64,000 bases of DNA from positions 472,328 through 536,327 of the forward strand of contig JAAOMT010000129.1 of assembly GCA_016748015.1 (NCBI GenBank), written 5' to 3'. Of this stretch, positions 1-10,951 are shown piece by piece. The position numbers were made by a program, and so were the translations under genes. Numbering within the stretch: position 1 is the stretch's first letter; the number at the start of each line of letters is the position of its first letter. The notes beneath the pieces were generated by a model, which was not told the origin of the DNA, ran no database searches, and saw nothing but the letters and a program-made list of their open reading frames with translations. Source of the stretch: Geosiphon pyriformis. Its lineage: Eukaryota; Glomeromycota; Glomeromycetes; Archaeosporales; Geosiphonaceae.

Positions 1-994
1 AGACAAACCCGAGCACATTTCCCAAACAGATGTATAAGCATTCATCAACCGAGCACAATTGCTAGCATTGAAAGGGCAAGAAAAAACATGATCTGAAATC
101 TCAACATCACCACAAAACAAACACATCACAGGGGTATTCCTTACTGTACAGTCGCTTACGCACAGCAACAGGAAGATGATGATGCAATGTCTTCATAAAA
201 TATGTCTGAGAACTAGCTGTATGAGTACTAGTGAAACCAGCAGCCAAATGAGAGTCCAGATGTCACACCAAACATGATCTGGACCAATCAACATCAACAC
301 GCAGGCTGTCCACCAAAACCTGAGAACCAGAACCAATCTCCCAATGTGCATGGTAAATAGAGTGGAAAACACCATGAACAAAATGTCTAGAATTACCAAA
401 AACCACAGCACCACCAGCCCTGAGAAAATGTTCATCGATCCTGTGAGGAAGATGCACACCAAAAGATGCAGCAGCCCTAGCCAAAGTGTCAGCATGCTCA
501 TTGCCCAATATCCCAGAGTGACCTCTAACTTTAATCCAATTAACATCCAAATTCTTGTGACAAATGACATTAGAAATATGGCGGCATTTGACCCAACACC
601 GATTTCTGAAATCTGGACGACCCAACATTAACTCTGACTTGCAAGCATCCAAAGCGGCCTGGCTGTCCGAAAACAGATTGACCAAACAAGAAAGAGGAAT
701 GCACTCGAGAGCCAAAGAAATGGCCTGTAACTCCACCATGGTAGAAGAAACCAAACCAGAAACTTCCACACCCAAACCCAAATCAATGTCCCCAAAAAAA
801 GCAGTGGCGCTAGCCTTCATACCAAGAGTACCCAGCCCATACAGAGAACTATCCATAAACAAAAAAAGGCGATCAGAATCAACCTCCAACAAATGATTGC
901 AAACAACATTAAACTCACAAGACTTAAGGATGTCAGATGAAACAACATTCAGTGGTAAAAGAGAGCAAACAAGAAAAGACCCAGAACCAGACAA
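1..994 (-). pseudogene. LINE ORF2, RNase H domain and C-terminal zinc motif
   Basis: From 994 to 263 the frame shows an RNase H fold: LFMDSSLYGLGT (first Asp; the usual DG is DS here), VELQAISLALE (Glu), NLFSDSQAALDACKSE (second Asp) and WIKVRGHSGILGNEHADTLAR (His and last Asp). It ends in a stop near 263. Upstream bases 1-262 encode the start of the C-terminal extension with CLFCGDVEISDHVFSC, a CX2C...HX4C motif common behind LINE RNase H domains. RNase H would remove RNA from the hybrid during second-strand synthesis. The window begins inside this extension. Confidence 0.85.
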
Positions 995-1126
995 AAAGCG
1001 AACAGCAACATTGAACCAATCAGGAACCAGGCTCCAAGGGTCCAGTCTCTTCTACCGCTTGAAAGTCCTCCATTCAAAAACAAAACCAGTTCGATCGCAA
1101 AGCTGCTCAATGAAGGCAATTCCATA

Positions 1127-3448
1127 TCACTGAAGTGAAGAGACACATTTATAAAAAGCTGGCTCGCCAAGAACAATAGACATTGGGGTTCCTTTTTGAA
1201 AACAAAAAGCTTTGGTCATGAGACCACCCAGAGAAAGGTCACAACCCAAAAAAATCCGGACGACACCAGCCAAAAAATTATTCAAAGGACTGACACTAAT
1301 ATGAGAAGAGAAAAGCAGAGGGTGGCGAAGGCGCCAGCTAAAAACTTGTAAGTCATGAGACCTATGCGCAAACAAGCAGCCCAAGATACCTACAGAATTA
1401 GTGAAGCAAACAACAGCAGCTGACTTGCTTTCTGCCTGGACCTGTTCAAAAGATTTCAACCCGTACAAAGAAGGATAATGAACAGCATCATTGGGAAAGT
1501 CGAGCGGCAGGCCAGATTTGAACTTCAAAACTTTACAAATCATAGTGTCCCATTTCGCATACACACTAATAGAAACAAAACTAAACTGAGTCCTGTAGGC
1601 AATGATGGGATAAAGAACTGCTGAGACCAAATACGAGAACTGCTTATCAGAGATAGCTTTTTTCAGAACAATATTGGTGAAGAACTTGACATCCAAGCAT
1701 GTCTTAGCCAAGCTAGGCTTCGACAAACCTTCAGTAGACAAAAAGATACCCAGGTATCAATGAGACTCTCTCCTTTTGGCTATCAAAATAGGCAAACCAC
1801 TGATCAACAAATGAGGATCGGAAACTCTGCAATTAATGGGAATGGCCACCATCTTGTTATTATTGATCAAGATGTCATTGACTTGAAAGAAATCACTAGC
1901 AACATTAAGAATATGTTGGGTGGCAGCCTGGCTGCTACCAATCCAAATCGTATCATTGACAAAAGCACCAGCTGCGAGGAAAAAAATTAAACCAGCCCAA
2001 GATTCAGCACAACCAGTGTTAACAACACAACAAAAGTCTAACCTGTATCCACATACACTTTTTTGTCTCTTGACTTCACACAAAAAAGGATCATAAAATA
2101 TGCGCCAGAGAAGAGGAGAAAACACCTCCCCTTGGTCCAAGCCATCATGAACCTGATATCCATTAGTCAACCCAAAATCTGTCATAACTCTGTTGATCCG
2201 ATCATTGTGGATGCTACCAAAAAATCGAATGAATTTGTCACACATCTTTATTCTAACCAAGCTTTTTCTCAAATGTTCCCAACCAACAGAGTCATAAGCC
2301 TTCTGCATGTCCTGCAAGACCAGCCACAGCTCTCGGTTCTTTTCCAAAGCATCTTCTATGACTGATCCAATAGCGAAAATAGGAGATTGCGTTGTCATAC
2401 TTTTTAAGACAGAAAAATTATTCCCTCTCAGAACATCAAAAACACTACAAGCCGAAGAAATCCTGTCCAAAAGCACTTTAGAAAGGATTTTGCGAGCCGT
2501 CTCAACCAAAGCAATAGGACGGGTATTCATGAGAACACCCTCCCACTCATATGGTTTGGAGATCATCGACACCCAAGCCTCCTTCCAAGGCCCAGGAACA
2601 GATTCACGCTCCAAGCAAACATTCAAAAGCACTAAAAGCATATCCAAAACTGATTTGTCACAATGTTTCCACAACTCATTCAAGATACCAGAGAGACCAG
2701 CTGCTTTTCTATCAAACAGACTTGAAATGACACTAGACATCTTATCAAAATCAATCAGGCACATTACACTAGAAAAAGCGTCATCAAAAACATACTCCAA
2801 AGGCTGGTATTGGCGACTCCAGACACCAGTAACATCAAAAAATACACCGCACTTCCTAGTCCAAACCTCCATGACCGCATCTACTTTGGCCTTAACCAAA
2901 TCAGGCTCCAACACCAACTCATCATCAACAACCAAATAATCTAAAATTACCTTGTGAAAAAGACGTTCCAACACGCTCTTAATAGTAAGACTCTTGTCCA
3001 ACTCAAAACTTTCCATCCTTTTATCTATCGCTGACCTGATCTGAGATTCCTTAACCCACTCTGCTTCAGACATCTTGGAGGAGCGATAAGACTTTTTGAC
3101 TTTGGACAAAACTGACCGAATAGCATCAAAGTGGGAACCTGACAGGAAGAGAGACCTCACCATAAAGGCATTGACTGAATCCACACCTTCCCACCTGTCG
3201 AGCAAGGATGTAAACTCCTCAGCAGAATCCAGACAAGATGCTTTAACTAACTTAGACACCAAGAGCTCTAGCCTGTGAAACTTGGATGATTCCTTGCTAA
3301 AAATTTTATCAAAGTCCTTGAACCACTTCCTCTTAAAAACTGCCTCAGCAGACAGACACATCACTTTATGAAGAGCAACCCACATCAAATCCAAGTCTGA
3401 GTGGATCCTGGCTGCAAGAAAATTGTCATAAAACATAGCAGCATTCAC
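1127..3448 (-). pseudogene. LINE ORF2, reverse transcriptase domain, catalytic Asp lost
   Basis: Open from 3448 to 1757, then in the same frame to 1127 after a stop. Typical LINE RT motifs run in order: GLSGILNELWK, NTRPIALVETARKILSKVL, LVLQDMQKAYDSVGW (motif A Asp), LDQGEVFSPLLW, and AFVNDTIW at the YxDD box. The box reads FVND: the first catalytic Asp is Asn (codon at 1954-1956), a G-to-A change in coding sense. Copy L2 has FVDD. The thumb region continues with NNFLAGVVRIFLGCDLSLGG. The enzyme cannot be active as it stands because two stops and the D-to-N change are present. Confidence 0.9.
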
Positions 3449-3576
3449 CGCAGTATCCTTCTCAAATTTGGCCTATTTAATATCATCCGCACCTTGCAAT
3501 TGTACTTCCAGTGATCCTTATTTGCCTGCTTGCAGACAGAATTCAATTGGACATCTAGCAGACTGTCTAAACCCAC

Positions 3577-4266
3577 TCATACTGAAACAGCCTGATGATT
3601 AGTATCAAAGTATTTCCCAACACTAACCATGTCGCAACCCACCACTGCATTGACTAGGTTTGAAGAAATGAGCACATAATCAATCGTCTTAGCAACGTCC
3701 TGAGAATTAGACCAAGTTGGCAATTTTCCACAGGAGTTCTCACCCAAGGCATTAACCAAACCCATGTCCAGGCATTTCCTAAAACTTGCACACTTACGAG
3801 AGCCATCTTCATTAAAATCGCCACTAAGAATGATGAAAGAAGATTCATTGACAGCCTTTGTAATAAGAAAGTTGATGTCGCCAGCTTGAGAAAACCGAGC
3901 CACCGAAGAGGCACCAGCATACAGCCCCAAAATTGACACAGACAGTTTATTCTTGAAAAGCAACCTGATGGACAGGAGCTGATCAGGCACTTCTGAAATC
4001 TTACAAACATGTTGCGCCAAAAAAAAATCCATGACAATCACCACACCTGCACCTAGATAACCAGATTCCATACCAGAGGTAAACACCCATACATCATCAA
4101 ATTTGTTGACAATCCAGGGGCAAACCTTTTCCTTTAATTTTGATTCCATGAAAATAGAAACTAAATTGTTCATATCCTTATGCCAACAAATGATATCATC
4201 CTGTTTCGCAGGATTGTTCATTCTTCTTATATTACACATAGCCACCTTCCAAACCAGGTCACTCAT
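3577..4266 (-). pseudogene. LINE ORF2, APE-type endonuclease domain
   Basis: The reading frame starts MSDLVWKVAMCNIRRMNN, the usual start of a LINE endonuclease/exonuclease/phosphatase domain. Recognisable positions are the TESKLK-type Glu motif (here MESKLKEKVCPW), SGDFNEDG (catalytic Asp/Asn of the EEP fold), TIDYVLIS and a final DTNH(Q) carrying the conserved Asp-His. A TGA follows at 3577, and the RT domain continues in another frame from 3448, so a frameshift separates them. The enzyme would nick target DNA to prime reverse transcription. The AT-decayed relatives of this domain are at 8700-9032 and about 47.3-47.7 kb. Confidence 0.88.
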
Positions 4267-4307
4267 TGAGAATAGGAGGACACCTGAGACCTTGAGCTAG
4301 CATACAA

Positions 4308-6137
4308 CTAATCAAACTTCCCCAGAATCACACCAATAGAGGTGTCGAGAGCTGCCAGCTTAGATTCTAAAGAACCCACCTTAGAGGTCAAAATCTTTGA
4401 ACTACTTGAACCCAAATCTGAACCAACAGAAGGAAGTGAAGATGTCACCACAGAAACAGTCAGAGTAGCATCCAAAACCATATTAATATCGGCAGCCACT
4501 GGGACAGCCAAAACACCAAAAAAAAAAGGAGGGGGGGCCAAAGGCACCAAATTCACGCCACTAAGTTTGCACACAATACGAGAAACCTGATTATGTAGGA
4601 GTCCCAAGGAACGTTCCAAAGATGCCAAATGAGCACTCAACAAATAATCGTCATTTGGAAGTAGAGGACCACCACCACCTAGACCAGGAATACCAAGAAA
4701 GAAGGCACTAGAGTCAAAACCAGAACCAGAAGAGGAACCATCAGAAGAGAGAGCAAAAGACACCACTTGGGCTCATGACTTGCCACCAAAAGCAGCAGGG
4801 CGAGAGATAGGAACATTTTTCCTTGTGTACAGTTTGGCCAGCTAAAGGCAATTAGCACTGGAGGCAGGCTTTTTAAATGAAGATAAGAGCACAAGAGACG
4901 ATACATTTGAAGCATTACACTCAAGAGCTGAATGACCAAGACGTCCACATTTCCCACACTGAATTACATCAAATCTAGCCCATGAGAGTCGAACACCACC
5001 AAGAACAGACTCAGTAAGAAAAGCAGAATTCAGATCATTCTTAGATTCGAAGCCAACCACAGCACAACAAATTCTATTACCAGTGTCCAATGAATAATTA
5101 ATGATGCAAGTCTTACCACCAGTCCTATCCAAAAGATTACTAAGATCATGCACCATTGTTCCCACCAGCAATATAAACAGAAGCGCCCTAAAACGATCCT
5201 TAGAGGCCCAGATATCACGATCTCTCATGGCTTTGGCCACATGCACTGAATTTTTCCCAATTAAGAATAACCATCTTGACGCTAACTCATCTGCTTGACT
5301 CAATTCGGCAAACTCCACCACAGCCTTCTGCCACATGCCAATTAACTGAATCTTGATCGACTTGATTTCTCCAAACTTGGCAACTGCGGTGACAATCATT
5401 TCCTTTGGGGTATCCATGGGAATTTCTTTGATCACCATGGCTCGATCTGAACGTACTCCTAATTTTATGAGATCAGTGTTTACGATGATCCCTTTTTCCC
5501 TGGCTAATGACGCAGCCTTTCTCATGCTTTCCTCTGATGTGAAAGTAGATCTGATGATTCCTTCAAATTTTGAGGGGGTAGTGGCCCCCCCAAAACTATT
5601 GACTAAAGAAAAAATTTTCCTAATTAGCCGGGTCTTTGCCATTGCTGAATTACCCTCTACAGCTGAGAGATCAATATCCAATGCAAAGGATTTTTTGATT
5701 GATACTTCCACAGGAGTTTTAATAATTTTTGGATTGATCCACTTTTTTTCCAGAGAGATAGGCAAGCAAGGAGGAAGCACAATTTCATCATCATCCATAG
5801 CAAAATTAGGAAAACCAAGTGAAGAGCTGAACACTGTATCAGTATTAACATGTTTTGCTTTGGGAGTAGTGACAGCCGAGCTCAGTGGAGACCTCTCACT
5901 TATACCAAACATGCCAACATCCTCATTATTACCAGATATACTATCCACATCAGAATACACACTATCATCAGGCCCAGATTTACTCAAAGAGATATCCTTC
6001 TCATCACCAAAGTGTTTAACATTTCCAAGAACCACCTTTTTTTTCTGAGCAAAAGAACCACCAGCAGGACCATGGAAAGCACCTTTGAGCACCTTCTTTT
6101 TGGACATATCACTGCTTGAAGCAGTCTTCAAATCCAC
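4308..6137 (-). pseudogene. LINE ORF1 (gag-like, RRM plus CCHC zinc knuckle), two stops
   Basis: About 610 codons in one frame from the ATG at 6137. The N-terminal part is Ser/Lys-rich. The middle contains VIKEIPMDTPKE...GEIKSIKIQL, which fits an RNA-recognition fold, followed by a canonical knuckle CGKCGRLGHSALEC (CX2CX4HX4C). The tail is hydrophobic with a short heptad-like stretch. Two stops interrupt it. One is a TAG at 4842-4844, where copy L2 has Gln (QLHLAKIY). The other is a TGA just downstream, where L2 has Trp (GKTWASM). Both are explained by single C-to-T or G-to-A changes. By analogy with LINE ORF1 proteins it would bind element RNA to form the RNP. Whether either stop is read through is unknown. 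Confidence 0.85.
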
Positions 6138-6265
6138 GACAAAAGGATTATTTAAAGAAATGTTGAAAGATTTGACAAGAAAAAACAGAAAACTTCTTTT
6201 TTAAAAATGCACCTTTTTAAGAATTTTTAGGAAGTAAGAGAGAAAAAAGTTTCTGCTACAATTAT

Positions 6266-6900
6266 CTTTAAATAATTATATATATTAAACTGTAATATTT
6301 AAAAAAATTTTGTAAAAATATTAATAAAAACTCTGTAGTATTATTTAAATTTGAAATTATTAAATTAATTAAAATATAATTAGTAAGATTATAAAAAAAA
6401 ACATTAATAAAATTTAACAATTATAATTAGATTAATTTTTGGCTCTTAAATAATTTATTTTAATTAAAAAACACAGTACATGTAATTAATACCAATATTA
6501 ACAATTTTTTTTAGAATATTAAAAATATTAATAAGATTTTGTTTTATATTTTGTTAATAAAAATAATTACATATTATCTGTAAAATTTTTTAAAATTAAT
6601 TAATAAAAAAACATATATAATTAATTATTATTTTAGTATATATGCTTATATAAAAAATAAAAAAACTTCATTTCTTATTAATTTTTTGCTTATAATAAAA
6701 CTATTAAAATTTAGAAAAATGTTATTTTTTTATCTATTTTTCTTTTACTTGTTCTTCTTTTTTAATTATTTTTTTTAATACAAATTTATTTTTGGTTATG
6801 GAATTGGCTAACAGTTTAATTAAAGTTATAAATACTAACAAAAGTAGTATGAAAAACCATTTTAATCAAAAAAATTATAATGTTTATGTATATAATTTAA
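6266..6900. other. AT-rich stretch, no gene seen
   Basis: Nearly pure A and T with stops in all frames. I see no coding signal or RNA gene here. By composition it is probably decayed transposon, but I could not align it to any element in the window. Confidence 0.6.
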
Positions 6901-7220
6901 AAAGCTTTGCTAAATAATCTAAATAAATTGCTGTTAAGTTTAGGATTATAAACTTCTCAATTAAATTTTTAATCATAAATGTACAAAAAAAATGACATGA
7001 TTAAGTACTATTTTTAGAACAGCATATTTGAAAATAAAAGTAAAAATATTAATAAAACATCTAATTTAAAAAATTTAAAAAACATAATAGTAGAAAAAAC
7101 AAGCTATATTAATTTAAATAACTTAAGTAATAATAATAAACTTATAAATAAGATTATGTTAAGAAACACTTACACCAAAATTTACAATTTAATTGTATTT
7201 CCTAAAAACTGTCTTTTAAT

Positions 7221-7691
7221 ATGCCAAGTAATAATAAACATTTTAATTGGCTATTGTTTATATTTATTGGTATTAATATATACATAATTGCAAATATTAG
7301 AAAAAGTAAAAGTTTTAAACTGGTTAAGATATTTGTGTTGAATATTAATTTTACTGCAATTTTTAATAAGTTTTTGAACAAGAAAGTAAAATTTGTTAAA
7401 AAACTTTTTTACTAAATTAATAGTTTTGGAAAAGCATTAACTTTTTCAAAATTCCAAGACATTATTAAAGCATTGTTTATATTTAAAGCTAATTTAAAAA
7501 CTGTTAAACAACTGATTATAAGTAAAAAAATTTTGGTTAATATTAATTTAAAAAAAATTAAAACTAGATTAGATCAGAAAATTATAGTTAAGAAAATTCC
7601 AATATATTTTTTTAAATTAATGCTTAAAACAACACTATTTAAATTTGGCAAAATTGTTTTTATTAAAATACAGCTAATTAATTTTTGTTAA
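7221..7691 (+). pseudogene. Relic of LINE ORF1 (RRM-like part)
   Basis: The translation KLVKIFVLNINFTAIFNK at 7309-7363 aligns with VPVRKSFALDINFVAVAGK of L2 ORF1. Further on, IIVKKIPIYFFKLML...KIVFIKIQLI aligns with AIVLKKIPVGTSIEAV...LIKSIKMQLV. The two parts are in different frames or separated by stops. The residue replacements are those produced when G and C become A and T (Gly to Asn/Lys, Pro to Phe/Leu, Ala to Ile/Thr). There is no intact start or product. Confidence 0.75.
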
Positions 7692-8699
7692 GTTCAAATA
7701 TTTTAAAGTTGTGTTTTTTAAATAATTAATTCTTTTAGATAAAAACTTAATACACATAATAAAAACTAATATGTGCTTTAATTTTACTGTAATTAGAAAT
7801 ACTGTTATTTTTTTAATTTTAATCTTCAAAAGTATGGATCTAATTTGAACCGAGCTTTTTAGTTTAATTTGTGTTAAATAAGAAAAAAATAGGAATATTT
7901 TCAATGCTTATAAGCCAAATTATAAGTTTTTTGATCAAAGTTTAAAGAAAAAATCCTCTAATTTTAACAAAAAGCATTTTGCTTTAATTTATACAAAAAA
8001 ACAAGCTTTAGTGTTTTATCTGGTGTTTTTTAGTAATATTACTTAGACTTTTATAGTAAATAATATTTTAAATAGTTTTTTATTTATATTATCAACTAGT
8101 ATTCTTTTGGCAAATTTTTTACTTAACATTCTTAATAATGCTTTAGTAGTTTTAACTTTGTTTTTTAAACTAAGTGTTTTTAAATATTCTTTGGGACTTT
8201 TTTTGGATTATGTAGTTAAACTTTTTTTAAAATTAAATATACTTTGTTTATTAATATTGTTTTTAAGTATTGAAGTATTATTTACATAATTTGCTAAACC
8301 AAATTTAATTTTGGACATTATTATACTGTTGTAAATTTTTTATATATTATTAATTAATGTTATTATATTAAAAAATGTATTTTTTAATGGGTTTAAAATT
8401 CTGACTATTAAAATTAACAGCCTAGAAGCCAATATAATAGTCCTAAAAAAATTGATAAAAGCAATTTTGAATAAGCTAGAATCTTTTTGTTTAAACAATA
8501 GTATAGTATCTTCTTCTTATTTTTAATAAGTATCTTAACTTAAAAAATAACTATATATAATATTAAAAAAATAAATATTTTTGCCAAACAAAATGATATT
8601 ATTAGATAGCATAGAAAATCAGAAAATAATATTTTAATTATTATTAAAACTAAACTCTATTTTGGTATTAAATTATGAATTGTAAATAAATTTTTAAAC

Positions 8700-9032
8700 A
8701 TGAAAGTATTTATTTCTGGTTTGAATTCAGATTATTTAAATACTAATATTGTTTTAATTGTAAATAAATATTTAATTAAACATATTTCGAAAATTTTGGA
8801 AATTTTTGGTAGGTTTTTAATAATTTATTTATTGTTTAAAAACAAACAATCAGTTTTTGTATTAGAATTATATACTAATACATTTTTGGAAAAGTATTTA
8901 AACCAAACTATTAATATTATTAATTTTTTTATAACTAATATATTCAATAAAAATATTTTTGTTATTTTAAAAAGTAATTTTAATAAAAAGAGTATTAAGT
9001 ACAATACTAGTTTTAAAAATATGTGGATCTAA
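8700..9032 (+). pseudogene. Relic of LINE endonuclease domain
   Basis: 110 codons that follow the L2 endonuclease residue by residue: LLFKNKQSVFVLELYTNTF against LLFKNKLSVSILGLYAGAS, and FVILKSNFNKKSIKYNTSFK against FVVLGGDFNEDGVCKSASFK. The catalytic GDFNED has become KSNFNKK, with Asp-to-Asn and Glu-to-Lys changes that each need only G-to-A. Its openness is chance. It cannot be active. Confidence 0.82.
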
Positions 9033-9980
9033 ATTTAGTTAATTTCTTAATTAATAGTTTTTTTTTAAGTTTTTTAAATGAAAAAACTCTAAAAATATTA
9101 ATAAAACTATTAATTTTTATTTTATTTTATTCAACTTGGTAATATGTTAACTAATAAAAAAATTATATATATAAATAAATTTTTTAATACTAATTATAAT
9201 AGTGCTTATATAACTGTTAGTTTTGGTGGTTTTTTAAATATAGTTTTAAGAAAAATTTATATATAGATTAATAAGAATCGATAGAAATTTAATATTAAAA
9301 ATGCTAATAAAATAAAGTAAAGTTTGTTTAAAATTGTAATGCTTAATACTGCTGTTATATATATTAATGAGTTTATTATTATAAATTTTTTTTTAAATAT
9401 AATTAAAATATAAAATGTTATTTGTAAAGTGGTCTGTTTTTTAACAAATAAGATTTTTTCTAAGTTCTAATTTAAAAACTATAACAGTATTTTTACCAAA
9501 TTTTTATTTTATTTTTACAAACTAGAAACTTTAGTCTTTAAGTTGATTAAAATTTTTTATTTAGTCTTAAGTAATATGTTTAATTCATCTTTAAAATCTT
9601 GATTTTTTTTGATGTTGATAATGCTTTTAAAATAATAATACTTATTAATTTAAGTATTTATTTTAATATTATTCAATCTGTTTTGTTAAAACTAAAAAAT
9701 TTTATCAGATTTTAAAAATTATGAAATCTTAGTATGCTAAAAAAATACTTATTAAGTTTATTATTAACAAAAAAATAAAAAGTTTTGAAATAAACAAAAA
9801 CCATATAATTTAAAGTGTTTTGGGATATTTTTTCTATAAGATAATATTAAAATATCTAATAATTGATAAAAAACTGATGTTAAAATTTAAGTTGGTCAAG
9901 TTTAAAGTAAATATAATTATAAAAAATTAGATAAAAAAACATAAATGTTGAAAAAAGTGCTTAAAATATAATATTAACAG

Positions 9981-10951
9981 TATTATTAAAAGTTTTTGGG
10001 GTTTTTTTTGAATGTTGTTGTTGTTACTTTGCTGTTAATTTCTAATTATTGAAAGCTATTAAACTTTTAATAACTAAATTTATCTTTAAATTATCTTTTA
10101 TAATTTGAATAACTGAATTTATAAGTAAAATGACCAATTAAATACCAGTTATTTATATAATTATTTTGCAGTAAAAATTAATTTTTTTTCAAAAAATGCT
10201 TATCTAAAAGCTTATTAAAATGTGTAATTATTTTGTTGTAAAAGTTACTTTTTTACAGAAATTTTGTCTGTAGACTATTTTAATATATATAATAAAAAAA
10301 ATATAAAAAAATATAAAAAAAATAAAAAAAAGAGATTTTATTAAAGAAATTGTCTTTTGTTTAAATTTAAAATTATTAATAGATTACTAAAATTGGTAAT
10401 TAATAGATTACTGAAATTGGTAATTAATCAATTTCAAGACATTAGTTAGAATTCAGAAAATTTCAAGTGAAATATTTATAAATTTTGTTGTTTTTAATAT
10501 GGTTTTTATTGGAATAATTTGTATAGACACTAAGAAAAAAATTTTTAGTAAAAATAATTCTAACTAAGATATATTTTCTCAAAAAAAAAAGCTTTTTTTT
10601 ATATAATTTGTTGTAGTATTAGTCTATAAACTTGTATTTTTTTTTTGTTATTATTTTATTATACTAATAATATATTTTGGTAATTTATAAGTTATTTTTA
10701 CAAACTATTAAGTATTTTGGTAAATTATTAATTATTTCAACAAATTTTAAATATTATATAATTTAGGATAATATGTAATCTAATTATTATAATTTGTGTA
10801 TTATATAAATTAAATATTAATTAAATAATAGTATTTAATAATATAATTAAAAAATAAGTAATAAATAAAATAATAATAATATATACTAATTAATATTAAA
10901 AATTATAAAAGTAATTTTATGTTAATTATTAACTAAATTCTATTAATAACA
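9981..10951 (-). repeat. LTR-A relic, 3' LTR of the Ty3 relic
   Basis: Begins TATTATTAAAAG where intact LTR-A copies have TGTTACTGGAG, and ends TTAATAACA where they have CTGGTAACA. The whole length aligns with 59938-60915, with heavy G-to-A and C-to-T substitution. Confidence 0.82.

Larger units (their letters stand above)
1..6265 (-). mobile_element. LINE copy L1 (3' end cut by window edge)
   Basis: Non-LTR retrotransposon read on the minus strand. In element order it holds an ORF1 gag-like protein with an RRM-like fold and CCHC knuckle, then an APE-type endonuclease, reverse transcriptase, RNase H and the start of a C-terminal Cys/His zinc motif. The 5' end is placed at about 6265 because acaattat there also occurs at the 5' end of copy L2 (37001-37008). 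The last bases of the element lie outside the window. It is closest to copy L3 at 49.5-53.3 kb, and the two differ mainly by transitions. ORF2 is dead: a frameshift separates endonuclease from RT, and there are several stops. Confidence 0.92.
6900..9976 (+). mobile_element. AT-saturated LINE relic, plus strand
   Basis: Decayed copy of the same LINE type as L1 and L2, in the opposite orientation. Three parts can be aligned by translation: ORF1 (7221-7691), endonuclease (8700-9032) and the N-terminal RT linker (about 9750-9950, containing KKIKSFEINKNHII, matching KRMESFESNKGHTI of L2). Substitutions relative to L2 are mostly C-to-T and G-to-A on both strands. The relic stops abruptly at about 9976, where a Ty3 LTR relic begins, so the Ty3 element inserted into it. 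Confidence 0.8.

Noticed and set aside
344-3278. Several plus-strand ORFs of 60-210 codons across LINE L1
   Set aside because: They are antisense to the RT and RNase H frames, show no domain, and recur at the same places opposite L2 and L3, as expected for shadows of the minus-strand coding sequence.
5353-6048. 231-codon plus-strand ORF
   Set aside because: Exactly antisense to LINE ORF1, whose RRM and zinc-knuckle motifs are clear. There is no independent evidence for the plus strand.
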